Part shown: piece by piece, positions 14,388 through 23,167 of the stretch | Layout: each line of letters starts with the position of its first letter | Numbering within the stretch: the stretch's first letter is position 1 | Translations under genes and position numbers: made by a program | IMG/VR virus record: IMGVR_UViG_3300028840_003297 | Coordinates: 1-43,144 of that record | Strand: one strand, 5' to 3' | DNA: 43,144 bases | Source of the DNA: a virus | The notes under the pieces: generated by a model | Databases searched by the model: none | Seen by the model: only the letters and a program-made list of their open reading frames with translations | Told to the model about the DNA's origin: nothing

Positions 14388-16667
14388 ATGCACCTTAAGC
14401 GGCAAATTACCTCCCCAGGTCCTAAAGATGCCAAGATAGTATTTGTTGATGCTTGTCCTGGCTGGGACGAAATTCAAGACAAGCAACCACTGGCTGGATT
14501 CACTGGTCGGTTCTTCACCTCTTTAATGCGACAAGCAGACCTCAAACGTAGCGAATGCAGATTTGAATCTGTTATCCAATGTTTCACTCATTACTATCGG
14601 CACTGGGAACTTCCTACACTTGAGCTTGAGATGTGGAAAGCTGATCTGATTGAAAGACTTCAAAAACTTAAACCTAATATTATTGTGCCCATAGGGGAGC
14701 TTCCGCTTAATGTAATATGTGATCTAAAATCAATTTCAAAGTGGCATCTCTCACTTGTTCATGCTGTACCGGGACTCGATAATGTGAAATGTTGTCCGAT
14801 CCTAGACCCAAGGACGGTACAGAAAACATACAAACATGTAAGCTTTTTGATATTTGGGCTCCAACGAATTGCTGATGAATCACGTAGTGCGGAGATGCCA
14901 ACTTTTAAAGAGAACTTTGTAATCAGACCATCTTTCATGCAAGCGATGGATTGGATTAAGGAGGCTCAAGATGGGCAGTATTTGGGCGTGGATATCGAAA
15001 CTTGTCAATGCCAGATCAGCTGCGTTGGACTCTGTACGGACACAGAAAACGCAATTTCCATTCCCACTTTACCTGGAGACTGGAACAGAAACCAAACCTT
15101 CGAAATATTCAAAGCACTTGATGCGCTATTACAAAAAGAAACGCCAAAGAAGATCCTCCAAAATTTTCTCTACGACTACAGTTACTTCTCCAAATATGGT
15201 GTCACTGCTTCTAGATGCTGGCATGATACAATGCTCGCACAGAAGTTCATTTATCCAGAACTGCCGATGGGCCTTGACACGATTGCTAGAATATGGACTA
15301 AGCGTCCTTACTGGAAAGACGAAGGCTCGGATTGGCGCAAGATCATCGATTGGGATCGGCACTACAGATACAACTGCAAGGATGCTGTTGGCACATATGA
15401 ATCCGCATTTGGACAACGACGACATATGGTTCAATCGGGTAAATGCGATCTCTTCGACAACTACATCATGGCCCTCACAGAACCCGTACGAGAAATGTGT
15501 GCACGAGGATTACCACTCGACGAGAAACTACTCCTCAAAATGCGAAAAGATGTTAATGAACGCATCAAAGGACTTACAGAAAAACTCGATGAAAGAAGTA
15601 AGTCCGTCTGTGGAAAGACTATAAACCCCCGCTCTCCCAAACAAGTCAAAGATCTATTGCAGACGATGAAGATCAGGTTGCCTACTAGGCAAGGAAAAAT
15701 TACTACTGACAAAAAAGCTCTAAAACAGTTAGCGATTAAATATCCAAAAGAAAGTATATTCAAAACGCTACTGGATCTGAGTAAATACCAGAAACAGAAA
15801 TCTTCTTACTTGGAGTTTAAATATGACGAAGATAAACGCTTGCGATATTCAATCAACACTCACGGGACGGAAACTGGACGGTTTAGCTGCAACAAAAGCC
15901 CGTTTGATCGTGGACTTAATGCCCAGACTATTCCCAAATATATGCGCGGTATGTTCAAAGCACCTGATGGATTCCAATTTATCCAAGTTGACCTCAAACA
16001 AGCTGAGTCTAGATTCATTGCTTGGGACGCACCGGAGCCAAAACTTATCCAAATGTATAGTGACAACATTGATATTCACCGCTTTGTGGCAGCGAGACTT
16101 TTCGACATCCTACCTGCAGATGTTAACTCGTCGCAACGAAGCCTGGGCAAGAAGATCGGTCATGGTTCAAATTACGGCATGGCTCCAAAAACATTTGCAG
16201 TTACCTGTCTGGATGAAATTGGACTTCGAATAGATGAGGCCAAAGCCCATACACTACTAGAAGGTTACCACGAACTGTTCCCTGGAATCCGCAAGTGGCA
16301 CAAGAAGATCGAGTCCCAGCTGCACACTAACAACAAGATTCTCGAGACTCCTATAGGTCGTAGACGCCAATTCTTTGGACGACTTGATGAAGATCTATTT
16401 CGGGAAGCTTATGCATATAGACCACAGTCCACTGTGCCAGATGTGATTAATCATCTAATGCTGCATTTGTTTGGCAAGACAAAAATACTACTTCAAGTGC
16501 ATGACTCGCTCCTGCTTGAAGTCGAACACGATAGCGTTGACAATATTATAGAGATCATTAATGACTTAGCAGCTTGGCATCCAGTTATTAATCTTGAGGG
16601 CGGAAAACTTACAATACCTATTGAGATTGAAGTTGGCCACAGTTGGGGAAGCATGCAGCCAATATGA
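14388..16667 (+). CDS. polA: Family A DNA polymerase with N-terminal UDG-like domain and 3'-5' exonuclease
   Basis: A 759-aa replicative polymerase. Residues 1-165 resemble the uracil-DNA glycosylase fold (DACPGWDEIQ, PLAGFTG, PNIIVPIGE), a fusion also known in phage SPO1 polymerase; the usual HPS motif is replaced by LDPRT, so glycosylase activity is doubtful. The exonuclease domain carries VDIET (201-205), QNFLYDYSYF (258-267) and Y328-x3-D332. The polymerase core has motif A VDLKQAESRF (D535), motif B R-x4-KKIGHGSNYG (588-597) and motif C QVHDSLLLE (H705-D706-S707). His592 occupies the position of E. coli Phe762, and motif C has Ser instead of Glu. Ribosome site GGAGG precedes ATG 14388. 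The stop overlaps the helicase start (ATGA). Confidence 0.93.
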   Translation: MHLKRQITSPGPKDAKIVFVDACPGWDEIQDKQPLAGFTGRFFTSLMRQADLKRSECRFESVIQCFTHYYRHWELPTLELEMWKADLIERLQKLKPNIIVPIGELPLNVICDLKSISKWHLSLVHAVPGLDNVKCCPILDPRTVQKTYKHVSFLIFGLQRIADESRSAEMPTFKENFVIRPSFMQAMDWIKEAQDGQYLGVDIETCQCQISCVGLCTDTENAISIPTLPGDWNRNQTFEIFKALDALLQKETPKKILQNFLYDYSYFSKYGVTASRCWHDTMLAQKFIYPELPMGLDTIARIWTKRPYWKDEGSDWRKIIDWDRHYRYNCKDAVGTYESAFGQRRHMVQSGKCDLFDNYIMALTEPVREMCARGLPLDEKLLLKMRKDVNERIKGLTEKLDERSKSVCGKTINPRSPKQVKDLLQTMKIRLPTRQGKITTDKKALKQLAIKYPKESIFKTLLDLSKYQKQKSSYLEFKYDEDKRLRYSINTHGTETGRFSCNKSPFDRGLNAQTIPKYMRGMFKAPDGFQFIQVDLKQAESRFIAWDAPEPKLIQMYSDNIDIHRFVAARLFDILPADVNSSQRSLGKKIGHGSNYGMAPKTFAVTCLDEIGLRIDEAKAHTLLEGYHELFPGIRKWHKKIESQLHTNNKILETPIGRRRQFFGRLDEDLFREAYAYRPQSTVPDVINHLMLHLFGKTKILLQVHDSLLLEVEHDSVDNIIEIINDLAAWHPVINLEGGKLTIPIEIEVGHSWGSMQPI

Positions 16668-17923
16668 ATCGTAACTTTAAGCATTTCCTTGATGGCTATA
16701 TGGAGTACTCTCAGTGCTCCGAGGCCCCCGACATCATTCACACCTACACTGCCATCAGCATCACAGCAGCCGCCCTAGAGCGCAAAGTATGGCTAGGGTT
16801 AGGCAATAAAAGGTTCTACCCCAGCTGCTACATATTTGTTCTTGGTGAACCTGGTGGTACTAGGAAGAGCTCAGCGACCCAACTGGGAGTACGTATACTA
16901 GAAAATGTTGGGGAACCTGAAGGTGACCAAGGCATCGTTAAGTTCATGGCAAATCAGATCACTGCCGCTGCCATGGTCGCAGACCTGAAAGCCAGTGAGA
17001 AAGAATTCAATCTTAACAAATACCAATTCAAATGTTCTCCCATGTACATCTACAACAGTGAACTTGCGTCATTTGTAAAAGAGATCTCAGGTAGCCTGAG
17101 CGAGCTTCTGACAGATCTGTGGGACAACAGAGAATGGTTTGAGAAGAGTCTTAAAAGTGACGGACGCACTTTTGTTATTGGGCCCACACTGAATTGGTTA
17201 GCTTGTTCCACTATCAGTTGGTTGCACAGGGCTATCCCTGAAGAAGAGATTAAAGGTGGATTTGCTTCCAGGATTTTGTTTGTGGTGGTCACTAGAAATC
17301 AGGACAGACAACCGATAGCTTTCCCAGAACTTATTGATACTGGAGATCTGTTCAATAAATTAAAAGAAGATCTAGATATGATTTATAACCTTGCTGGCCC
17401 GATGGACCTGACCAGCTCAGCACAAGCTTATTACAAGAACTGGTATGAGAATGTACATAAACCAGAGATCATGGAAATCAAAAACGAAATCCAAAGAGCA
17501 CTGATTAATAGACGCGATGCATATGTAAAGAAATTTGGAATGATCAATTCTGCTATGAGGTCAAATGATCTAGTGATAGAAGCGCAGGATTTTGAACAAG
17601 GTGTCAAATGGTATCAAATGATTGAGGCTAATATGATGCAAGCTTTTCAATATAATCGAAATGAACTTTATGAGCATGGACAAAAGGTGTTAGATGATAT
17701 TACCAAAGCTGGTGGTACATCTACATATAGCGACATACTCCAAAACCATATGAAAGATCTTACCCACAAAGAACTATCACTTATTATTGAAGATCTTAGA
17801 CTTGCTGACAAAGTAGAAGTCGAAGCTAGTGGTCATCAGCAGGTGGTGCGACTACGAACATCCCGGCGTAAACATGAGCGTCCCAGCTTAATTGCAAGTG
17901 AAAATGATACGCGCCTTCTTTAA
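16664..17923 (+). CDS. DUF3987-type replicative helicase/ATPase
   Basis: A 419-aa P-loop protein, started at ATG 16664, which overlaps the polymerase stop as ATGA. It begins with a segment typical of DUF3987/YfjI proteins (SEAPDIIHTYTAISITAAAL, then KVWLGLGN) and carries Walker A GEPGGTRKSS at 61-70 (note TRK rather than GK). IYNSELASFVKEI and LLTDLWDN probably form the Walker B and sensor parts. It is likely the replicative helicase; no primase domain is present in it or nearby, so priming may depend on the host. Last gene of the rightward unit; its final 98 bp overlap the convergent peptidase gene. Confidence 0.78.
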   Translation: MNRNFKHFLDGYMEYSQCSEAPDIIHTYTAISITAAALERKVWLGLGNKRFYPSCYIFVLGEPGGTRKSSATQLGVRILENVGEPEGDQGIVKFMANQITAAAMVADLKASEKEFNLNKYQFKCSPMYIYNSELASFVKEISGSLSELLTDLWDNREWFEKSLKSDGRTFVIGPTLNWLACSTISWLHRAIPEEEIKGGFASRILFVVVTRNQDRQPIAFPELIDTGDLFNKLKEDLDMIYNLAGPMDLTSSAQAYYKNWYENVHKPEIMEIKNEIQRALINRRDAYVKKFGMINSAMRSNDLVIEAQDFEQGVKWYQMIEANMMQAFQYNRNELYEHGQKVLDDITKAGGTSTYSDILQNHMKDLTHKELSLIIEDLRLADKVEVEASGHQQVVRLRTSRRKHERPSLIASENDTRLL

Positions 17924-18176
17924 AGCGATGCCAAATCAAACTAAATAACTTGTCCAGTCGTGGAAATTTGTTGTTGATGTGAGCGAGGATCTTTTCTCGT
18001 TCTTCTTTTGTGTAGAGGAATAGACCCCCATGTTCGTCACGAAAATCTATTGCCCTGCCGAAATAATGGACCTTGCTGTCACCTTCTATGATTCCAAAGA
18101 TACGAGTAATAGTGGGTTCCACATTAGCGTATTCGATGCTTGCCCGCTCGAATTCTTCTGCCATAAGCTGTAACAT
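17826..18176 (-). CDS. M15/hedgehog-like zinc peptidase (candidate endolysin)
   Basis: From ATG 18176 this is a 116-aa protein. VHYFGRAIDFRD (His and Asp ligands) and the later YHFHLQL (His ligand) form the Zn site of the VanY/M15 and hedgehog-type D-Ala or L-Ala-D-Glu peptidase fold, which cuts peptidoglycan cross-links. The coding frame stays open upstream to 18239 and encodes family-like sequence (HLEKELTRVPLMLQLMAEEF), and a strong GGGAGG ribosome site lies 5 nt before an in-frame CTG at 18227, so the true start is probably that CTG, giving 133 aa. Last gene of the late unit. The 3' end overlaps the helicase gene on the other strand. Confidence 0.75.
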   Translation of the reverse strand: MLQLMAEEFERASIEYANVEPTITRIFGIIEGDSKVHYFGRAIDFRDEHGGLFLYTKEEREKILAHINNKFPRLDKLFSLIWHRFKEGAYHFHLQLSWDAHVYAGMFVVAPPADDH

Positions 18177-18223
18177 CAGTGGAACCCTAGTGAGTTCTTT
18201 TTCTAGATGCTCGTGTTTGAAGA

Positions 18224-20572
18224 TCAGAAATGCCTCCCAAATGGTCTGTCAGTCACTTGTTCTTGTCCTGCAGCCCTTGCTGCACCTGCTCCAGTAGTTC
18301 TAGCTTTGTCCCAAATGAGTTCTCTAAATGTCTTAGGATCGAGACCCCTATCTTTAGTGAACTTGAAATACTTTTGAGCTTGAATCCAATCATCACTAAG
18401 TTCTAGTAGCGCTTGACGGTCCTTGACGTTAGTTAGCCTTTTGGCTACTGCTTCGATGCCACCAAGATCAAAGAACTGTTTAGCTTTAGGTGCAATCTGA
18501 GATGCTACAATAGCTTTATGTAGTGATTCTTTGAAGAATGGACTTCTAATGAATATCTGGCGCACAGCTTTTTGGATGAATCCACTTGAAGCAATATCTT
18601 CTACTTCCTTGCCAGTGACTGGAAACTTCTCGAACATCTTGTAAGTGGTTACTAGACGCTTGAAATCCTGAGCTTGTGGTCCAAATATATCCTTGAACAT
18701 CTTGGCGCCAGCTTTCTTTTTGAGCATCGAGTCAACCTTGGCTAACCCTTTTGGCTTTTTGAAACTGTCTGTAGCTTCATCTACGATGTCCCAAAACATT
18801 GCACGCTTTAGTGTTTGCCATTCCTTGCTGGTTTCGCCAAAAGCATTCTTAACCATAAGTGCTCGCTTCATGTCGGTGGCGTTCGTAGTGAATTGCTTTG
18901 CAAATGCAAATGGATCACCTTCTTCACTCAAGACTCTTTTTAGTGCACGGACACTGTCTATCCTAGTGTGGAATTCGCCCATGGCAGCATTGAACTCAGC
19001 TTTGATGCCGGGATCTTCAATCTTCTCACCCATGAGTTCTATAGCAGCTCCCCTGTCTTTTCTTGCAGCTGCTGACAGTCGCTTGTTGACCTGGACTTTT
19101 AGTGGGTCACTCTTGCTGGCACCGAATGCAACTTTATCGAATTTGTCGATGCGGTTACCTATATCATCAAAAGTGAATTTACCTAGTGCATTGGCATGCT
19201 CGCCACTAGTTAGCCTGGAAAGTGCTTGATATTCTTTCATTAGGTCACTTAAGACTTTGTCTGGAAGTTTGATTTCTCCTCGAAGTGTTGCTCTTTTTAT
19301 GGAAGCATCTGATATAACACCGTTTAGTGCTTCAATACCATTCTCACGTAAGATCATCTCAAGCTCAGTTTGAAGTGAATCTGCTGCCACTGCAGTATTT
19401 GCTAGATTTACTCTTGCACTTTGCTTGACAGCCCCGACAGCTTTTTGCAATTGCTTTTCAGTTGCAGCTACTGCAGGTTCTAGTACGTCACGTACTGTAG
19501 CTTGTTCTAGCTCTGGACCTAACTTTTCAGAGAAATTCTTGAAGAGCTTTTCACTGGTCTCTTCGAATGCTTCTTTCATAGCTTTAGTTTCTGTGTCGTT
19601 AGCTAAGAATAAAAGTGAGTTGGCTAGAGTTGGATTTTCTTTGTGGAAGCTGAATACTGGTTTAATGTCATTTCGTACTGAATTGATCATGGAGATTACT
19701 TCATCAGCATTAAAGACTTCACCTTCACGTAAGCTTTTTTCGAAAAATGTAGGTTTTACTGGATCTTGTTTACCTAGAATTTTTCTTGTTGTTCCAGGGA
19801 ACATGCCAGCAGCGGCTTTACCCATAAGCTTGAATAGCTTTTGGAATACTACTTCACCTGCGCCAGACAAAGCTGCTTCAGCTGCTTGCCCCATACGTTC
19901 GGGGTCTCTACTGATGCCGAGGATTTTTTCAGCTGTTTGGTTTGCTATTGTGTTTGCTGCTGCCCCTCCAACAAATGCGCCACCTACTCTACCTGCTCCA
20001 GCACCTATTGGGCCACCTACTGCTGCCCCTGCTGCTGTTGCACCTGCTTGGATGCCAGCACTTGTAGCACCTTCAAATATGTCACGGAACCAATCGCCAA
20101 ATACATCATTAACGAATTCAAAGGATTCTGGGTCTACCTCTACGAATTTATTGGTGCCAGATTTGGCTACCATCAACTTGTTGCCCTTGCCACGCTTCAC
20201 CTGGAAGCCCATGTTTTGGAGTGCACCGATACGTTCTTTTTGGGTGCGTGCAAATGATAGTGCGGCTCTTCTAGTGAAATCTAGCCCGGGACCTACCTCC
20301 TCTTCGGGAGTAGCTGCTAGGGCATCTTGAACGGTTTCTGCTACGATGTTTAGGTCTTGTTGTGGCTCGGTTGGTTGGTGTACTTCAACTGTAGATGTGC
20401 TTAGGATACTTTGAATATCTTCTGGAGTGAGTGCATCTATTTCTTCTTCTGTCATGCCACTGTCGACTAACATTTGAGATAATTGTTCTAGTGTACTGTC
20501 TACACTTTCACCTGCTCCACCTGGAACGGGAGAAGCAAGATCACTTGGTTGTTGTCCAAATTGTTTGACCAT
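18224..20572 (-). CDS. Large internal virion / DNA-ejection protein
   Basis: A 782-aa protein. The N-terminus is acidic and disordered (GAGESVDSTLEQLSQ, EEEIDALTPEDIQ). Around residues 165-215 is a glycine/alanine zipper (AGATAAGAAVGGPIGAGAG), a membrane-inserting motif common in podovirus ejection proteins and toxins. The remaining 550 residues are mostly helical with many charged residues. This layout fits a protein packaged inside the capsid and ejected to form a conduit, like T7 gp15/gp16 or P22 gp16 functional analogues. Neighbours are two more such proteins. No lytic transglycosylase motif seen. Ribosome site AAGGGGAAG; TAAC gap to the upstream gene of 1 nt. Confidence 0.65.
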   Translation of the reverse strand: MVKQFGQQPSDLASPVPGGAGESVDSTLEQLSQMLVDSGMTEEEIDALTPEDIQSILSTSTVEVHQPTEPQQDLNIVAETVQDALAATPEEEVGPGLDFTRRAALSFARTQKERIGALQNMGFQVKRGKGNKLMVAKSGTNKFVEVDPESFEFVNDVFGDWFRDIFEGATSAGIQAGATAAGAAVGGPIGAGAGRVGGAFVGGAAANTIANQTAEKILGISRDPERMGQAAEAALSGAGEVVFQKLFKLMGKAAAGMFPGTTRKILGKQDPVKPTFFEKSLREGEVFNADEVISMINSVRNDIKPVFSFHKENPTLANSLLFLANDTETKAMKEAFEETSEKLFKNFSEKLGPELEQATVRDVLEPAVAATEKQLQKAVGAVKQSARVNLANTAVAADSLQTELEMILRENGIEALNGVISDASIKRATLRGEIKLPDKVLSDLMKEYQALSRLTSGEHANALGKFTFDDIGNRIDKFDKVAFGASKSDPLKVQVNKRLSAAARKDRGAAIELMGEKIEDPGIKAEFNAAMGEFHTRIDSVRALKRVLSEEGDPFAFAKQFTTNATDMKRALMVKNAFGETSKEWQTLKRAMFWDIVDEATDSFKKPKGLAKVDSMLKKKAGAKMFKDIFGPQAQDFKRLVTTYKMFEKFPVTGKEVEDIASSGFIQKAVRQIFIRSPFFKESLHKAIVASQIAPKAKQFFDLGGIEAVAKRLTNVKDRQALLELSDDWIQAQKYFKFTKDRGLDPKTFRELIWDKARTTGAGAARAAGQEQVTDRPFGRHF

Positions 20573-20573
20573 G

Positions 20574-21617
20574 TTACTTCCCCTTCTTTTGGCTTAATCT
20601 TTCCTTAGCTTTACGTTTCAGTAAATCTATCTGAGTTGGAGTTATTGCCGTAGGAGCTACAGAGATACCAGTTGCAGTTTGAGTTGGTGCAGGCATACGG
20701 AACTTAAGTTTTCTGATGCCACCTGGATCAAGTTCACGATCTAAGATTTCGTCTGTACTTAATCCTGGAAACGCTTCTTTTCCTAGGGATGCTGCGTAAT
20801 TGCCAACACTGATTTGATATGCTTCTTGCATTACTTTAAATACTCTAGTTGCAAGGTCTCTTACTTCAGTACGTTCCCTTTCAGTGGGTTGTCCTGATGC
20901 AAGTTCACTGAGTTTGTTTTCGAACTTGGTGAGTAGACTTCTAGATTCTAATACGAGTTCGGCATCTAGGTTAGAGAGTCTTGGATCTGCCATTCTTGCA
21001 ATTAATTTTTTAAGTTGCATGATTGATCTGGCATCACCCATAATCATTTCTTCTGCGTTGGAAAGTTCTGCTAGATCTTTGCCTGATTTTAGGAACTTGC
21101 CTTGGAAGTCTTTCTTTACGTTGAAGCGTTGTTTTGCCATGAACTGTTCGCCAATGCCAGCTTGTGAACGTTCTTGTAATGCTTTAATAATTGTTGGTGC
21201 TTGGTCTAGTACTGTATTTACATCGCCACTAGCACTGAATAGTTGTTGGAGTACTGCGGTTTTGTCACCTACTGAGATTGTACCATCTGCAGCAGCTTCA
21301 TTAAGAAATGTGAATAAATTAGCGTAAGCTTTATTTGCTTCATCACTAGATGCAATAGCTTCTGTAATGTCTTTATTAGATAACATGCTATACCCTAGCT
21401 GTCCTGCCAATGCATTCAAATGCTTGCCCCGAAGGCGCTTGGCCCTGGGGTCTTGTTCTTTTAGAAATGCTAGTGTTGCATTTGCAGCTTTGTCGGTTTT
21501 AGCCATTTCAAATTGTTGACGTTTCATTTGAGTTTCAGCTTGACGCTGCTCTAAGTCTGCTTTCATTCTGGCAAGATTCATACCTGTTTGCAGGCCCTGT
21601 AATAGATCATTTGCCAT
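20574..21617 (-). CDS. Internal virion-type structural protein (347 aa)
   Basis: A 347-aa helical protein. Residues 1-50 are a Gln/Arg/Lys-rich coiled coil (ARMKADLEQRQAETQMKRQQFEMAKTDKAAN), followed by alternating helices without enzyme motifs and a Pro/Thr-rich stretch near 305-325 (PAPTQTATGISVAPTAITPT). Composition and position between the 78-aa and 782-aa proteins point to a particle component, probably an ejection protein. Stops and starts in this cluster are separated by one base, so the genes are translated as a unit. Confidence 0.6.
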   Translation of the reverse strand: MANDLLQGLQTGMNLARMKADLEQRQAETQMKRQQFEMAKTDKAANATLAFLKEQDPRAKRLRGKHLNALAGQLGYSMLSNKDITEAIASSDEANKAYANLFTFLNEAAADGTISVGDKTAVLQQLFSASGDVNTVLDQAPTIIKALQERSQAGIGEQFMAKQRFNVKKDFQGKFLKSGKDLAELSNAEEMIMGDARSIMQLKKLIARMADPRLSNLDAELVLESRSLLTKFENKLSELASGQPTERERTEVRDLATRVFKVMQEAYQISVGNYAASLGKEAFPGLSTDEILDRELDPGGIRKLKFRMPAPTQTATGISVAPTAITPTQIDLLKRKAKERLSQKKGK

Positions 21618-21618
21618 G

Positions 21619-21855
21619 TTAACTACCTGCCCTTCTTATCATGCGAATTTGTTTCATAAGTCCCATTTGTTTATCAAACATCTTTAAGAGATCATCAGCA
21701 CTACTGTTATTACGGAACTGGGTGCCATACTTTTTACTGAGTGCACTGATGAGTTTAATGCGCCCCGGCTGATCAAATGAAAGCTTTGGGGGCATTTCAC
21801 CCTTAAAAACACCTTTAGCCATACTCTCTAACAATCTAATATCTTCATCTGCCAT
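21619..21855 (-). CDS. Small helical protein in the ejection cluster (78 aa)
   Basis: A 78-aa basic helical protein (LLESMAKGVFKGEMPPKLSF, DKQMGLMKQIRMIRRAGS). Its start shares a base with the upstream gene's stop. Likely a minor virion or assembly component because of the tight packing among ejection genes; no family recognised. Confidence 0.55.
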   Translation of the reverse strand: MADEDIRLLESMAKGVFKGEMPPKLSFDQPGRIKLISALSKKYGTQFRNNSSADDLLKMFDKQMGLMKQIRMIRRAGS

Positions 21856-22703
21856 TACGCTAACATCCCCCCTGAACCACCAGTTTGTCCAACTAAGTCA
21901 GTTCGTCCGAGACTGCCTAAATTACTTACAGGTGCACCACCGCCACTGAACATTCCGCCAGCAGCAGCTCCACCAATTAATCCGCCTAGTTGAGTGAGGC
22001 CACCAAAGGCTCCACCTATTGCTTGATATCTACTGGCTTTAGCTAACTCTGATCCACCTGCATATGGTGCGACCGGGGTTCCTGTAGCTGCAGCAACTCT
22101 ACGACGCGATACTCCACCTGCAACATCTGCTAAGGTTGCAAAAGTTGATGCACCTTGAAATGGACTTACTACTTGACGAGTTTGAGCACTTGTGTGGAGT
22201 AAACTGCCAAGCATATTCATTTGGGCATTGTTAAGAACCATGGATGTCTGATTGTCAAATTCGTTTAAAGCTCTAATGCCAGCACTTGATGTCTCGAAGC
22301 CTGGACCTAGTTGGTCTGCTAGGCGAGCTCGAAGTTCTTGACGTTGTCGTTGACGCTCACCACGGATGGGTTCAAGTACTGTAGCTTCTTTTCCTTGCAT
22401 AAGTTCTAGAGCTTGTTCACCTGCTTCTATGAGAGCGGGGTCTACTGAATCTAGCACTCGTGCATTTCTAGCATTTGCAGCTTCTGCGAATTGGATAGCT
22501 TTATCCATACTGAGAAGTTCAGTAGTTGTTGGTTCAGCTAGTTGCAGTGCAAGTTCTCTTTCTTTTCTTCTTTCTGCCAGTTGCATTTGTGCAGCACGCT
22601 CTTGCGCACTGGCGGCTTTCATACCACTGACAACCTTTCCAGCAGTACCACCAGCAACAGCGGCGGCACCGACTCCTAAAGCAATTGACGTAGCAGCAGG
22701 CAT
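21855..22703 (-). CDS. Internal virion/ejection protein with glycine-rich ends (282 aa)
   Basis: A 282-aa protein with an Ala/Gly-rich membrane-active N-terminus (ALGVGAAAVAGGTAGKVVSGM), a central charged coiled coil (QERAAQMQLAERRKERELALQ; GERQRQRQELRARLADQLGP), the phrase GPGFETSSAGIRALNEFD, and a glycine-rich C-terminus (GGLIGGAAAGGMFSGGGAP). The GPGF..S.AG..AL..F phrase is echoed in the 303-aa protein (GPGFSKVPAAARTLAQFD), suggesting related or co-assembling virion proteins. Similar proteins are found in podovirus ejection cassettes. The start overlaps the GNAT-like gene's stop by one base. Confidence 0.62.
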   Translation of the reverse strand: MPAATSIALGVGAAAVAGGTAGKVVSGMKAASAQERAAQMQLAERRKERELALQLAEPTTTELLSMDKAIQFAEAANARNARVLDSVDPALIEAGEQALELMQGKEATVLEPIRGERQRQRQELRARLADQLGPGFETSSAGIRALNEFDNQTSMVLNNAQMNMLGSLLHTSAQTRQVVSPFQGASTFATLADVAGGVSRRRVAAATGTPVAPYAGGSELAKASRYQAIGGAFGGLTQLGGLIGGAAAGGMFSGGGAPVSNLGSLGRTDLVGQTGGSGGMLA

Positions 22704-23101
22704 TACGCAATCCTCCTTACATATTGTGTGACTCCATCGTCACCCTTTTTAAAATCTAATTTTTCAAGTCGATTAATTAACGCAGCATTTTTAACAGATG
22801 TAAATATAACATTAACACCTATTGTTTTTGCTTCATCACACATGCAGTCTATAAGATGGTCTAGACCGACATTGCGTACCTCACGTTCCACATGTGGATT
22901 AGAAACTATCCATTCAAGCCATGCAATAGGTGCAGTCTTGTCGTGATAAATCCAAGCTGCGCATATATGATCGTTTAATGCAAATAGTTCTCGACCAAAT
23001 GCTGGCAAACATTCTTGTGGCGGGGGAGGAAACCTCCAAAATTTCCACCATTGAACATATCTGGGATAATCTGTAGATAAACTAATATGACGAATTTCCA
23101 C
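22703..23101 (-). CDS. GNAT-like acetyltransferase in the structural operon
   Basis: A 132-aa protein resembling the small GNAT-fold proteins often encoded in podovirus late operons: an N-terminal strand, YVQWWKFWRFPPPP, an AAWIYHDKTAPIAWLEWIVSNPH core strand pair, VGLDHLIDCMCDEAKTIG helix, and NAALINRLEKLDFKKGDDG at the end. The acetyl-CoA pyrophosphate loop (R/Q-x-x-G-x-G/A) is weak here (REVRNVGLD), so activity is uncertain. Role in these phages is unknown; it may modify a virion or host protein. Confidence 0.65.
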   Translation of the reverse strand: MEIRHISLSTDYPRYVQWWKFWRFPPPPQECLPAFGRELFALNDHICAAWIYHDKTAPIAWLEWIVSNPHVEREVRNVGLDHLIDCMCDEAKTIGVNVIFTSVKNAALINRLEKLDFKKGDDGVTQYVRRIA

Positions 23102-23123
23102 AACTCTTTCAGTCTAGCAGATT

Positions 23124-23166
23124 AATTGTTACAGAGATAGCAACTTGATGTCACAATGTAACATGC
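23124..23166 (-). promoter_or_regulatory. Inverted repeat and possible promoter before the GNAT-like gene
   Basis: The 66-bp gap between two late genes holds, on the minus strand, TGTTACA and TGTAACA about 23 bases apart (perfect inverted repeat arms) and a weak extended -10-like TGC-TATCTC between them. It could be an internal late promoter with an operator or a processing hairpin. Confidence 0.3.
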
Positions 23167-23167
23167 T

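Noticed and set aside
18693-20330. Long plus-strand open frames opposite the ejection proteins
   Set aside because: They are antisense shadows of the Ala/Gly-rich minus-strand gene, with Ser/Cys/Pro-rich nonsense composition and no ribosome sites.
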